The notes beneath the pieces are model-generated. The model had not been told where the DNA came from. It searched no databases and saw nothing but the letters and a program-made list of their open reading frames with translations. Shown one piece after another: positions 53,040 to 64,000 of a stretch of DNA of 64,000 nt. Both the position numbers and the translations under genes were made by a program. The stretch is from Trichostrongylus colubriformis. Taxonomy: Eukaryota; Nematoda; Chromadorea; Rhabditida; Trichostrongylidae. The first letter of the stretch is position 1. Each line of letters starts with the position of its first letter. The stretch covers positions 21,240,068 to 21,304,067 of the forward strand of contig OZ022259.1 of NCBI GenBank assembly GCA_963978905.1, read 5' to 3'.

Positions 53040-53400
53040 CACGGTCCCAGCCTGGATATTCTGTAAGCAGGCTACTCCGGAAGTGGAGGAATCCTCGCGG
53101 GGGATCGTATTTGACCAGACGAGGAGAGGGTCGTATCTGTAAAGGTTGACGACAAGTACAGAATCTGAAGTTTCAATAAGCAGATTTGAAGCGAAGGGTA
53201 TTTTACAGGGCATCCGTGTGAGGAAATGGAGATAATTGTTTTTTTTTGCTCCAGATAAGAATACATAGCAATAATACACACTGTAACTACACATTCCGGC
53301 AACAGTGACTGGTATTGTAGGGGGGAGGAGGTAGGGGTCGCATTTAGTGATTGTGTGGTATGATGGCTATTTTCCTCGACGCCTGGGAGTGCCCTGTCTG
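53040..53400. repeat. Rep-Q copy, inverted arms
   Basis: GGAGGAATCCTCGCGGGGGATCG on one side and GGCAACAGTGACTGGTATTGTAG and CTCGACGCCTGGGAGTGCCC on the other are Rep-Q blocks facing each other. It lies within the metalloproteinase intron. Confidence 0.5.
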
Positions 53401-56054
53401 TAAGTGGAAAAGGAATGCGAGGAGAAACCTTACCCTATCTTCCGTACCCAGCGATTAGTTCTATCGTTCCACAACAGACATTTCTCGACAGGGACCTCCT
53501 GAGGGTCATCTGTTGGTTTGGGCGTCGGCAAAAACTCTCACCATTGTCCCACAGCTGTTTCGCAGCTGTTTACTAATCGGCAATTCTGGTTGTAACCAGC
53601 AGCGGAATGAACGGACGGACCCGAACCAACCAGCGCCTCATTCGAAAACACGTATTGGAATGTTCACGAAATGACTTGTTCAGTTAGATCAAAATTTATC
53701 GATATTTTGTGTCTGCGTACGGTAGCAGGTCCTACGACATCTCCATAGAATCTCCACTGAACCTCCACTGTTTTATTTGCCTTGTCATAGAATTGTTGCT
53801 TCAATGAAACTAGTAAAATTTTGAAAGCTATGTAATTGGCCGGGTTTTTAGAATGGCAAAGAGATTCAGTGCTACTTGACTTTCTTTTGAGAAAACCTGA
53901 AACCGATTGAGCAGAATGTCAACCATTATCACAAGTTCAGAGAACTTCTGTGGTCTACGCGGCCTCCCATCCCACTTCAGATCAATCGATGTCATATGAT
54001 ATGAAACAAATCCACCGGGAAATCAATCGATATGATTCTTTCAAAGTGGGCGGACCATATTCTCAAAAACAAAGTCATTCTGCTCGTAGAATTCGCATCG
54101 AACAGAGTGTGGCATTTTCTGCCACTAGGAGCCATGCATCGCCGAGACAAATTGAAGGGAGAGAGCGGACATTGTTCGGGTTGTGAAGAAATCGATGAAC
54201 CATGTGAAACGCAGAGTCAAATGCAGAGTTTATCTAACTTTCCTATCCCTTATCCGAGCCTCATGCCTTCATAGAACTATTTCAGTGGCTTATTTTTGCT
54301 GAAGAATGGTGAGACTGTAAGTCTCATGATAATTGGATAAATCCGACCGGAGATCAGAGAATGGCCCCTCCGCGCTAGCCACGATCAGCTTCGGTTACTC
54401 AGCTCAAATGGAGCGGATGGAATGATAAATGTCGTGGTCGAACGCGGACAGCCGTGTCTCACACCTGCCCGCGATAGATCACCTCACTTCCGGACTAAAT
54501 AAACCGGTGCTTAGTCATCCATCAGGACCACATCGATCGATACCCATTTTTGTACTGCGTAGTTTCTCCAGTTTTAAGGGGCACTGAGTGAAGTCTTCAT
54601 TTTTGAGCATTTTACATGAGAACAGTAGGAAAAATCCAGACAAATCCGTTTCTGAGCTATTCACGAACTTGCTATGCCTCAAGAAATTCTTGTCAGATGC
54701 GCCATGCTCTCTGCATTCATTCAATCTTTTTCGGCGGTTGACTGTAAATTCTGCCTGAGCTGTGTGAAGAGCTACCGGTGTCCGGATTAGCTTTTATGTC
54801 CTATGAGGTAATACCAGGCGTGTGACCTGAACAGCGTATAAGGGTTGATCATGATACTCTAGGGTACTTTAAGGACTACGAGCCTCTCTAGTTAGTGTGC
54901 TATCTTTCCATACAGTTTTATTATACATGCTATTATCAAGAGCACCCTCCAATAACTGCCGAAAATTGAATTGTAAAAATAGGCGAAATATATAGAAATA
55001 GAAAATCATTTCACGAAAATCCATTCTCAGCGGTACCCTCTTAGAATCTTGAATGTCGTTTGTGATAAACTGACGTGGCTTCATGTTTCATAATGATCTG
55101 TGGTTTTAACTAATTCTATAAATATCTCTCAAAATGGCATTTCTAGCGGATATGGTGCAATGAAAACTGTGCAGTGCTAATCGTAAGTCGACTGAATCCA
55201 TCCTATTCTTCTCCTGTATTAGTAAGAGGCCAAAACCTGAGAATATGAAACACCATACATTTGCTTCATCGCCTAAATTAGTTTACATACAAAACCATTT
55301 TTAAATGCCGGCACCATTTTTGTGTACGTAGAATGTGAGGCGTTTTCGGAGGAGGTTGGTCGCTGCTGGATGTTTTTACCGCAAAAGTAAAGTTTATAGT
55401 GTTGAAAGTTTTAGAGAGTTATTTTTTGCTGTAAATAAGGCCTGAAATTGCTTTGATGTGATGCATGAGCCATGTGCACTTAAATTCTGTGAATTGCCAA
55501 AAAATCCCTCTTTCAGCTTTCGGTGAACGCCTTTCTTGGAGAAACTCATCGTTGTCTTTTATGTAACGGGACAGATTTTGTAGTCCGAAGAATCGCTGCC
55601 ACCGTAACCCGCTGTTACTTAGGCGCGCATATACATCTGGACTGGAGGATGGCTAACGGTGGCCCGCTGGAGATGAAACTCTCCCAATGGTTGGAAAAAG
55701 TAAGTAATCTCCTGGTACTTCGTGAAAATGATGGAAGTAAGAATAAATGAACCAGTCACTTGGAGCTAATAGGTACACTCGAATTCCGATGAAGACTTTG
55801 TGATCGGCTGCTCTCTTTGACAAGCATAATAGAAGTCAAGCGACAGGCAATGGTTTCATGTATTTACTGATGAAAAATGGCCCTACAGATTGATTCAAAT
55901 TCTGCTTCGGAAAAAACGGCTTTGCCAGGTGTTCGCTATCACATTGCAATTTATATCTCAGTTTTATTCTTTTATCGGCTCTACAACTGCAGTTCCTCCT
56001 GAGTTCCTTCAGGAACTCGATCCACCATTGGTTAGAAAAACAGCAGCTTTGAAA
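53401..56054. other. Intronic sequence with one exon-like block
   Basis: At 55,517-55,699 the plus strand has a clean acceptor (CCTCTTTCAG), 61 open codons (LSVNAFLGETHRCLLCNGTD...) and a donor (GTAAGT). It does not fit the phase of the surrounding metalloproteinase intron and matches no family I know. The remainder shows nothing. Confidence 0.3.
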
Positions 56055-56208
56055 GAGACCGCGACCTTCGCTCGGGTGTCTCTGCGTCTCCGCTTGTGCC
56101 AATCTGTCTCATTGCTTGCGTCGTCTCTGCACCTCCTTCATGCAACTGCTCCTCGCCTCCTTTGAACGCAGCCACCTCCCGCCTGCGCAAAGTATGAACG
56201 CGGCCTTA
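56055..56208. mobile_element. MITE family M1, copy 6
   Basis: The right end GCAAAGTATGAACGCGGCCTTA is intact. The left end (GACCGCGACCTTCGCTCGGG) is decayed. GTCTCTGCGTCTCCGCTTGTGCC inside matches the 8,746 and 14,111 copies. Confidence 0.75.
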
Positions 56209-57290
56209 GGTGCCCACGAGATAAGGTAGCAGTGAATACTCGGACTAAAAAACATTTTTATGGCATGTATGATTTATGGCCTTACTTTTAAAACAAGGTC
56301 TGAGCTTTTCTTCTCGAATTTCTGAAATTCTAGTACAACAAAATCTGATACTTTTTTTCTGTGGGTGGTTTTTAGTGCATCGTTTGGCCAGTGTTATTTC
56401 AGCTCTACTATTCAATCAGTTTCTCTCTATGAAACAATCAGGCTCGCTGATACCTATTATTTTGGAGGGGAAACTTTACGTACAAATCGATTGATTTGCT
56501 CTGCCTTCTGGAGGAGTACTGTCTGAGGCGAAACCAAGTAATCGATAGGTATGCCCATCGCTGGCTAGCCAAGTCTCTCTAAATGCCTAATCAGTAATTG
56601 AGGATTTGCGATTCTCTCAATCAATATGTATCTTTTCCATCCGCAGAATCACAAAATCGTCCAGAACGTTGTCCGGAAACATAACTTTAGCTTAATAGCT
56701 ACAGCGCTAACCATGGTTATAGCACAGATCAAAGCGCATAGCTTCAGTCACACTCGCCATTTTCTTCCTTGAAATATGTTATTTATGGTCATTATTTACA
56801 GTTTTTATGAATTGTCGTACAATATTTGATTAATAATCAAAGGACCTCTTACAAGATATAATTATTGATTTTAAAAAAATTATTGATTACGAATCTTTGT
56901 GTAGATAGGTGCTATTTCATTCAGTGGAGGATATCTTGTAGAATGTTGAACACCTCAGTATCATTGTCAAAAAATGACATCCATTTTTCGCCTCACCCTC
57001 TTTGCAAGGAGGAATAGCTCCCTTTCCGCGTTAATCGGACAAAAAATAGAGCGGGAATCTGAGTTACTGAGATGGACCACTTCACTACGACATCACCTAA
57101 ATGTATCTAATTATTATACAGTTATGAGTGCAATCAATGAAATTACCACTAGTGAAATCTAGGTGCACTTGCCTAATTATCAGCTTGGACAGCCAAAGTA
57201 AATCCATAATGGAAGTAAAAAAGGAACTGTCTAGAATTTAGCTAATAATTTGGATAGAAAAGATAAAATAAAGAATGTATTGGATGTTTT
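56209..57290. other. Intronic sequence, nothing recognised
   Basis: Part of the large metalloproteinase intron, AT-rich, with no exon or repeat boundary that can be supported. Confidence 0.4.
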
Positions 57291-57294
57291 TCGT

Positions 57295-57480
57295 TAGGCG
57301 ATCCCTTCTGCGCTGCGTATTCTAGTCCCATTCAGAATCGTGATGGCCACTGAATGCGATGACCCATACAATGACTTGCGTGAGCCAGCCTGGCGATTGT
57401 TAATGCAGGATTTGATCCCCGCACCATGACAGCGCAAGTGCGTGCCACCTGTCGCTATACCAGTTCCGCCCAGAAAAAAA
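57295..57480 (+). repeat. Rep-P copy without insertion
   Basis: CTGCGCTGCGTATTCTAGTC continues directly into CCATTCAGAATCGTGATGGC and CCATACAATGACTTGCG. It is the uninterrupted counterpart of the copy split at 33,444/34,124. Confidence 0.75.
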
Positions 57481-60160
57481 TTAATTAATAATGAAAATGA
57501 TAATCGTAAGATTATGATATATCTGGAAGTGGTAGTGGTGGAAAACGAGCTGTTGAGCACGAATTCATGAGATAACGAGGCGAACATGTCGACAACATGT
57601 TTGATCATGAGAATGACATGTTCTGATTTCTAAAAACGTGTTTTGGAACATCGTCAGCTGTTGTGCATCTCAGAGACACGTCGACTATCGTTCAGTCATG
57701 TTTCCCTTTTTTTCCTTTTTTTTCTTTTTTTTTTTAGTTGGCTGTCCCTAACACTCAATATGGTATGCTTGTTAGAGATATTGTGTTCATTTGTTTGAAA
57801 AGCATTTTTCAGCGATAGACGTGAATTCCAGAAAATTTTCTATAGCACTTAATCAAAAGATAAAACGTGTTATTCTTTTCTGCCGTAGAAAATTTTTGTG
57901 GAATTACAGCAATATCAGCGGATGCTGTATGAATCGGGGAAGGGCCAACAATCTGCTGGTTCTCTTTTAAGCCTATTGGAAAGAGAAAGATGTAGAATGG
58001 GTGAAACAATTTGCTCATATGCAAAGAAAGCATTTTTGTATCACTCTAGGAACGTTTTATCATTTGAGAAACCCCTCCCACTCTACAGCGAGGTGTTGTT
58101 CCCCTCCCTGTCCAACTCATGGAGTACCACCACCGACTTCTTCTGTCAGGTGTGATGGAAATCTAGCCATTTTGTCAATTCATTGGTGTCACTATAATGT
58201 TTTGCTTATATACCACATAGTAGATATCGATTATCAATCAATAGGCCAGAAAACAGCAACATTATTGCTTACATAGCACTTGATCACAATGCACTTACTG
58301 ACACATTGTCCTATATATTAGGCTGTAAGGAGTTTTGACCAGTTCTCGCACTTTCAACTTCGGAAGATCATAGCTTGGTCCACACTGCACCTTTTCTCAC
58401 AGAATAAGCACCATTGATTTGCTACACTTTTGACAACATTGTGAATACTAGTATATCTTATTTTGGTGAAGGGCTGACGATTTATGTTGCGCGAAATCAA
58501 AAAAAAAAATCGGCTCCGAATCGCCATTCTTTCTGGACACACTGCTGCTGAAGGAGCTATCCGAATGTTTGCGAAAGTGGGGCTTAGTTAGCGCTAGAGT
58601 TAATGAATATGATGGGCGAGGAAGGTCGGCCTGCAACCGCTTCAGTTGCTGGAAGAAGATTTGTGGAAAATGCACTCGCGAATGGCTGCTCCGAGCATTT
58701 TCTGGGTTTTTTTTTCGAATCAAAGCTTCTTGAAGTGTCAACCACATTTGTGTGGGCTAGGTTAACACTTTTGGTTATCCCCTGTAAGTATAAAAGTCCA
58801 TCGCTTCCTGCTTTTTAATTAAAGCTTGTCTCATTTCTGCATTCTAAAACCTGGGACAAAGTGTTCCATCCAGTGCTTCACCCGTCGTCTTGCAGTATTC
58901 ACATTTGTGGTGCCTTTGCTGGGACTCGGAAACAAGAACTCGTGAAGTGAAATCATCTGAGAGTGCCACTGTCGCAGTACTTCAAAATTCTCCTAATATT
59001 TCGAAAACCTTGGGGAATTTTAAGGAGAACATATATTCAGAAAAGCAACCCTTTGCCCAAATGAGCGCAGTATGTAAGTTGGTCCATGTTAACACGCTTT
59101 CGTTTTGAATTCATCTTGTGAACGCGTAAAGCAACGGCGCTTATTAATTTTTCTCCGAATTTAAATTCAACACAAGTACTTATCTTCTTATATGTTGCAA
59201 TTTTATTTTAAACGCTGCCGTTCTGCGTTGTAATTACCCGCCAACAGATATTCTAACCATTACCGCTACACTAAGGCAAAGTGCTGGTATTTATTTTTAC
59301 CTGACACGGCGAGATGCTACCTCGGTGCCGGCTCAGCCCTTCGCGTTGATTCCTCGACGGGAGATCGTAATTTTCTGCAGGGTGGAGGTCGTATATCCCA
59401 AAATTCCTTTATCTACAAATCCTCCGCAATTGCTCCACACCTATGGCCCCTTGAGGAAAACCCTGACCGTTGAATTCAGGACCAGTTGGTCTATTTCTAA
59501 AAAGGTCTGTCAATCGATAACGGCACTTTGTGCTAGGTAGCTGTGGTGTGGTTATCGGTTGGCGACTTTTCTGGGCAGACGGCTCGAGTATATGCCCATA
59601 ATACAGCCCTGCTTCGACCGGGGTGGGGGGAGGGCGTGGTCACCTGTGCAGAGAAATTTGGAGGCGTCGACCGGGATGGTGTAGGACAGGATGATGGGTG
59701 AGGGCACTTCCTCTTTCATTAAGTTTCAAAGTGGGTTGTGCTGGAAATTCCCTTTTTGGGTGAGTCATTTTTCTAAAATTTCCTCGACGTAGGCTTGACC
59801 CTGCTTAGCACTCCTACAGCTGGTACTTCTCGTACACCTCCTGGACTACCTTCATAGCTCGAGAGCACTGGAATCGTATACACAGTTCTCACCTGGAGCG
59901 CTCGAGCTCGATTTCACTCGTCACATGGAAAAAATTTGGGTTTCAGCTACATAGCATCGTCTTCAAGGCTTCTGAAGACGATGGGTATACTCACATCATT
60001 ATTCCGAAAATTTGTTGATTGAAAATCTTGAAAAAAATGACCTACACTTTTGAAAATGTAATCATGTCATCCCGGGAAAATGGAAGAGTCGATTGGCATG
60101 GGGGCATTGGTGCACGACTTTACCATTGCATCACACCATCGGTAGTTTTTCCCTGACCAC
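57481..60160. other. Intronic sequence with weak coding-like blocks
   Basis: Blocks at 58,470-58,700 (two overlapping plausible frames around an A-run) and 58,896-59,073 (acceptor CTTGCAG, donor GTAAGT) look exon-like but have no recognised product and conflict with the metalloproteinase on the same strand. Bases 59,945-59,985 hold a short hairpin (ATCGTCTTCA / TGAAGACGAT). Confidence 0.3.
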
Positions 60161-61261
60161 TACAAAGTGAGGAGCCTTTCATTATTCGCTTCACCCACAC
60201 CTGGTAAGCCAATCCGGCGAGTTGATAAACTGGAACTAGAAGTGTAAAGTGTTCGACCGAGCAGTGGATGAAGTCGCACGGCACGTGGTATGATGAAAGG
60301 ACTGGGGCTGGCTAAATTGAGACCACATTTTGGAAATAGCATCTTGTGTGTCTTCCACAGAACAAGAGCAGAATGGTCCCCCGAGCTAAGATTTTTCTCG
60401 CGACATTCTTCAGATTTCCCTATGGGTGTGGACCTGCGAGAGCCACTGGTAGGCATTGGACAGGACTTCCACAGAATTTCAAGACTTTTTCCAGACCTCT
60501 ACAATTATAGAAATAAGTAATTATTAACAAAGAGATCGTGTATAAAAAAATTTTTTGAGGGGAAGAAGCAAAGAAGTAGTTCTATCTCCGTTTCGCACGT
60601 GCCTTTAGACTCCCGGACTAGTTAGTCATAGACTCTACTTGGGTTTCTCCGTGGTGAGCTGAAAACTATAATTTCTACACTCGAACCCATCCACTAGCCA
60701 CTACGGGAAGCTCGTCATTCCTCACATTTCTCTATCGCCGGGAGCAGACGATCCTCTTTTCTGCAACCAATCGATCATAGGTTGTAGAGAAGTGACCGCA
60801 TACTCCCACAGTTATAAATCAATCTTGAAAGTTTCCGTGGTAAATAGCGTGCTGTATTTGAAGCCTCCAAAAGATTCTTGACGATGTCGGGAAGTTTGGG
60901 AACTGTCACCACCCAGTAGGGCTCTTTTAAATTCCAAGACCCATTACAACGTATACCACTCTCCACTGTTGTTTCTCTGCATCTCTCAGCCATTTCCGTG
61001 GGTACTGTGGCGGCTGTCCAGGCCGACAAAGCTGCGGCCTGGCCAGGACGGCCGCCCACTCGGCTCCCACCACACTCCACCTCCTCCTCGTCGTTGTTCG
61101 CGGACGATGAGCCAACCTCCTATGCTGGCCTCCTATCGCATTCTTTCCACGTCTTTCTGTAAACTCTTAGCCGACCACTCATCGGCTGGTCTTCTCTTCG
61201 GGACCGTGAACTCCACTTGCTCAGTCGGTTGTTCGATGTTTACTGTCATCACAACCTCCTT
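60160..61261 (-). other. Coding remnants of unknown origin
   Basis: On the minus strand, 61,240-61,127 reads MTVNIEQPTEQVEF, then KRRPADEWSAKSLQKDVERM. In another frame, 61,130-60,775 reads ANNDEEEVECGG, EMAERCRETTVESGI and EPYWVVTVPKLPDIVKNLLE. The composition is protein-like but frames are broken and I recognise no family. Bases 60,500-60,620 repeat 8,480-8,600. Confidence 0.3.
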
Positions 61262-61755
61262 GAGTAAGTCGAGCTATCGAATCCTGTGGCATCTTCTCGT
61301 CAGCGGCATAGCCCTGAGTCATTTACAGAGGTTAACTCGGTGGTTTGTTAACATTTTCTGTGGATTTTTAGCTTGCTAAAATGCACTCACGCATTTTATC
61401 ACATTTTGACCTGTTATCGTGGCCTAGAAATGATTGTGTGATTCCTCAAATCGTAGGAAACTTGACAAAAATGATTCAAATTATACTGGGTGTCCTTCTG
61501 AGCATTCCAGAATATGTTGACAAAAGTCGGTTTCTGGCTACCAATCGATACGAGCATAGTTTACGACAAAAGCGGCGTCGAAATCCACTCGGCCAGATGC
61601 GAAACAGAAGTCGCCCTCCCGTCGACAGGCAAGCAACAGCCCCTGGCACCAGACTTACTGAGTGCATCCCTCATATTTGCACGTGGCCATAAGAACTGCA
61701 AGCATAGAAGGTGGAAAATCAATTGAATGAATCAATATTTCTATGAAATTTTCAG

Positions 61756-61891
61756 AGTTACGGCATGGTCACGTCGTCTCTCGGCTGGTTCAGTAGACGA
61801 AGTTCTGGGCAGGGCTTTCAGCGAATGGCAGAAGCATGCCGATCTGGAATTTCGACGATCTCACAATCCGATTATGGACCTGAAGTTTGGG
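61756..61891 (+). CDS. Matrix metalloproteinase exon: catalytic domain, N-terminal half
   Basis: Acceptor GAAATTTTCAG precedes 61,756. One base completes the codon left open at 50,249, then 45 codons read VTAWSRRLSAGSVDEVLGRA, FSEWQKHADLEFRRSHNPIM, DLKFG before GTTAGA. The pattern (x)5-L-x5-V-x3-(L/I)-x2-(A)-(F/L)-x2-W-x4-L-x-F and (D/A)-(I/L)-x-(I/K)-x-F-(G/A) is the MMP catalytic-domain start. It keeps the correct spacing after FTF. HExxHxxGxxH is not in the remaining 2.1 kb, so the gene continues past the window. The intron from 50,250 is 11.5 kb and filled with repeats. Confidence 0.9.
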
Positions 61892-64000
61892 GTTAGACAG
61901 ATATGTTTCTGAAATTTCTGCTGTTAAAATAATAATCAAAAAACAAAGTTATGTGTTCCAATGCAAAAAACTTGTTCAAGCTAGAGAGGGGAATGCTCAA
62001 GCGTCTTTGGTAAGGAATTATTTTATTCGTTCCTGGAGCTCCTACCCAGATGTAAGACTAGGATACTGCGTCGTATTACACTTTGCCACCCTTTATTTAC
62101 ATTGACCCAAAAAAGAAATACGTGCAGATCGCTTTGGTTTGTTTCTGAGAAATTTTGGATGTTTAGGGAATTGCAGTCCTCCAAAGAATCCGTGCGAATA
62201 ATTTATTGATACTTATACTTCATGTACTCAAAAAATGAATTTAAATACTTATAGTAATGATCAAAACAATGAATGGTTCAGTGCCAGCTGAGTGGTATTG
62301 TAAGTTGCTTTGAAGTCAGTTTTTCCAAAAATACGGTAGCGGTCTGAGGATCGCGATGAAGTCTTGTTGATTATAGCGGTGAAACAGTCTCGTTTCAAGC
62401 ACTGGGTACCGGTTTTTCAGATAAGAGAGGGGACCATTCGGAATGTAAAAAATGCGGTCATATCCTTGTTGGACTGTTTTTCCAGTATTCTACAAAAGTA
62501 GCTGAGGATATTGCAGTACTTTTGGAGAACATGAAAGATCACCCTTTGCTTCCAAAGACACCTGCGAATGTGCCTATGCAATTGATTAAGTTCTGTTCAG
62601 TGTTTATGGGGCATGGATGACGGTCTGTTGAGAAGTTCCGAAATCGGAGTTTGACTTGATTGAAATCTGAAAATACTTGAGATGCGTGCATTGTTTGACC
62701 TCCTGGGCTAATGCATCACTTGCGAACACATCTTGTCCGATTGTATTAACAGTTTCCGTTCAGTATAACAGTCGATCCGCGGGTGCTTTTGGATACGTCC
62801 TTTTAAAATTTCAGTTACAATAGAAAATGCTTTATATACCTTTGATAAAGCCAACTAACTCCAAATTCAACAGTCTCCGAAATCACTCTATCCATCATTT
62901 GATAGCGACTTCTTTTTTATTTTCCGCTTAGCAGTCTGATCACCTGCATCGACAGAACACGATTACTGTGATTTTTTTCAAAGTCACCGCGAGGCGTAAG
63001 TTAGTCATCTTGTGAAAAATTTAAGTACATGAAAAAAGGAATACTCGACTTCGTAATAGTAGAGAAAGAAAGAGATAAAACGTCGAGAAATCAGAGAAAT
63101 AGTGACCCATAGACCCTCTTCTCACTCTTATCCTTTCGCGCCCCTTAACATCACCACCTGATGGGCTAGATGCAGACGGACGAGAGGCTAGATTATCCAG
63201 TTGCAAAGGTTGAAGTGCCCTCGCCACAGCTCCCTCAGCGGATGCGTGGCAGCGCTCACTTCTTCTGAACCGGATTGTATTTTTAGGAAATGTGTATTAC
63301 TAGTTCCCACTTTCTCCTTACCCTACTGCGATGCCCGTGAAATGGCAGTTTATAAACCCATGAAAATGGCAAAAAAAAGCAAGCGATCCCATAATAGAAA
63401 GGAAAACGAAGGCAAAGAAGTATCATTGTAATATCAGGACTCCGTAGCTCCGATCATTCGAATTCCTCATTTGAGCTTTTTGTCTTGAGCTATAAATGTA
63501 ATCGAAATCCTCTTGCCGATCCACTCTGGCTGTGTAATGATCGTTTTGAAATTCATTTGATACCTCTTTTTTAGCGTACAGCAGATGTAGTGTAAAGTAT
63601 GATGGCTGAAAAAATCCGTTGGATAACTTTTTATAACGGGGCCTGCAGAAACGATTACTTTTTGAATTTTTTTTTTCAAATTCACGCCTACGACGCTGAT
63701 CAATGATAGCCACTAGACACTACGTCTCATTGTCTGCTTATAATAGACGTCTCAGATGTTCGTATACGTAGAGACTCCCCATCTAGGTCACCGTGCCGAG
63801 TGTCTTGCTAATCGCGCTGTGAATTGGCGCTGCCCCATTGGATGCAGCCGACGGCAGGCAGACAGTTCTGACGCTTACTTAGTGCCTTCTTGATCTTGAA
63901 AACTGCGCGGGGCTGACCGAGTCCCTGTGAAGAGCAGTTGCCCTCTAAGATTTCCGGGCTAGACGTAGTATGGCTGAAATGTATCATCAACTAGTGCAGG
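61892..64000. other. Start of the next metalloproteinase intron; nothing firm
   Basis: No zinc-binding HExxH exon is found. Bases 62,421-62,620 follow a TTTTTCAG acceptor and stay open (KRGDHSECKKCGHILVG... to TGA), but no family is recognised. The rest, to 64,000, shows no exon or repeat boundary. Confidence 0.4.

Noticed and set aside
58448..58747. Mariner N-terminal (HTAAE-like) fragment
   Set aside because: HTAAEGAIRMF resembles a helix-turn-helix start, but nothing downstream matches and the frame breaks at an A-run.

Overview
This window looks like nematode nuclear DNA, most likely from a strongylid parasite such as a hookworm or a relative. The evidence is GT-AG introns with TTTCAG-type acceptors, a likely spliced-leader acceptor just before a start codon, a matrix metalloproteinase gene with introns over 10 kb, an RTE-type endonuclease remnant, a Ty3/Gypsy element, many mariner/Tc1-derived pieces, and a very high load of palindromic MITE-like repeats. 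Nothing prokaryotic is present. The species is inferred, not proven.

Layout. Bases 1-9,400 are mostly dispersed repeats and foldback elements, with one candidate single-exon ORF on the minus strand (8,150-8,449). At 9,465-11,310 there is a compact plus-strand gene that no single ORF reveals: three short exons encode a 103-residue protein with a signal peptide, a CC-x6-CC cysteine cluster and one membrane helix, followed by AATAAA signals. From 11.4 to 16.3 kb there are more foldback elements and a candidate minus-strand gene (about 15.0-16.0 kb). A Ty3/Gypsy LTR retrotransposon lies on the minus strand at 16,647-23,986, with a CTAGG target duplication and almost identical LTRs but a frame-broken integrase. 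It sits nine bases plus the target duplication beyond the stop codon of another candidate minus-strand gene, whose exons are at 29,271-29,547 and 24,001-24,070.

From 24 to 49 kb the sequence is dominated by non-autonomous elements: palindromic mariner derivatives, a broken mariner, an RTE endonuclease fragment, a GGGCGGAGC-box repeat and several MITE families. From 34.8 to beyond 61.9 kb runs a probable matrix metalloproteinase gene on the plus strand. Its exons cover a likely signal peptide (34,802), the peptidoglycan-binding-like propeptide with a PRCG cysteine switch (49,937), a basic furin-like site plus the start of the catalytic domain (50,190) and more catalytic domain (61,756). The zinc-binding HExxH exon would lie beyond the window.

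The genes here appear independent of each other. The unifying theme is transposon density: elements nest inside one another and fill long introns. The clearest new items are the small CC-motif membrane protein gene, the 32-bp perfect hairpin in its first intron, the palindromic mariner carrying two copies of the transposase C-terminus, and the unrecognised region downstream of integrase in the LTR element.
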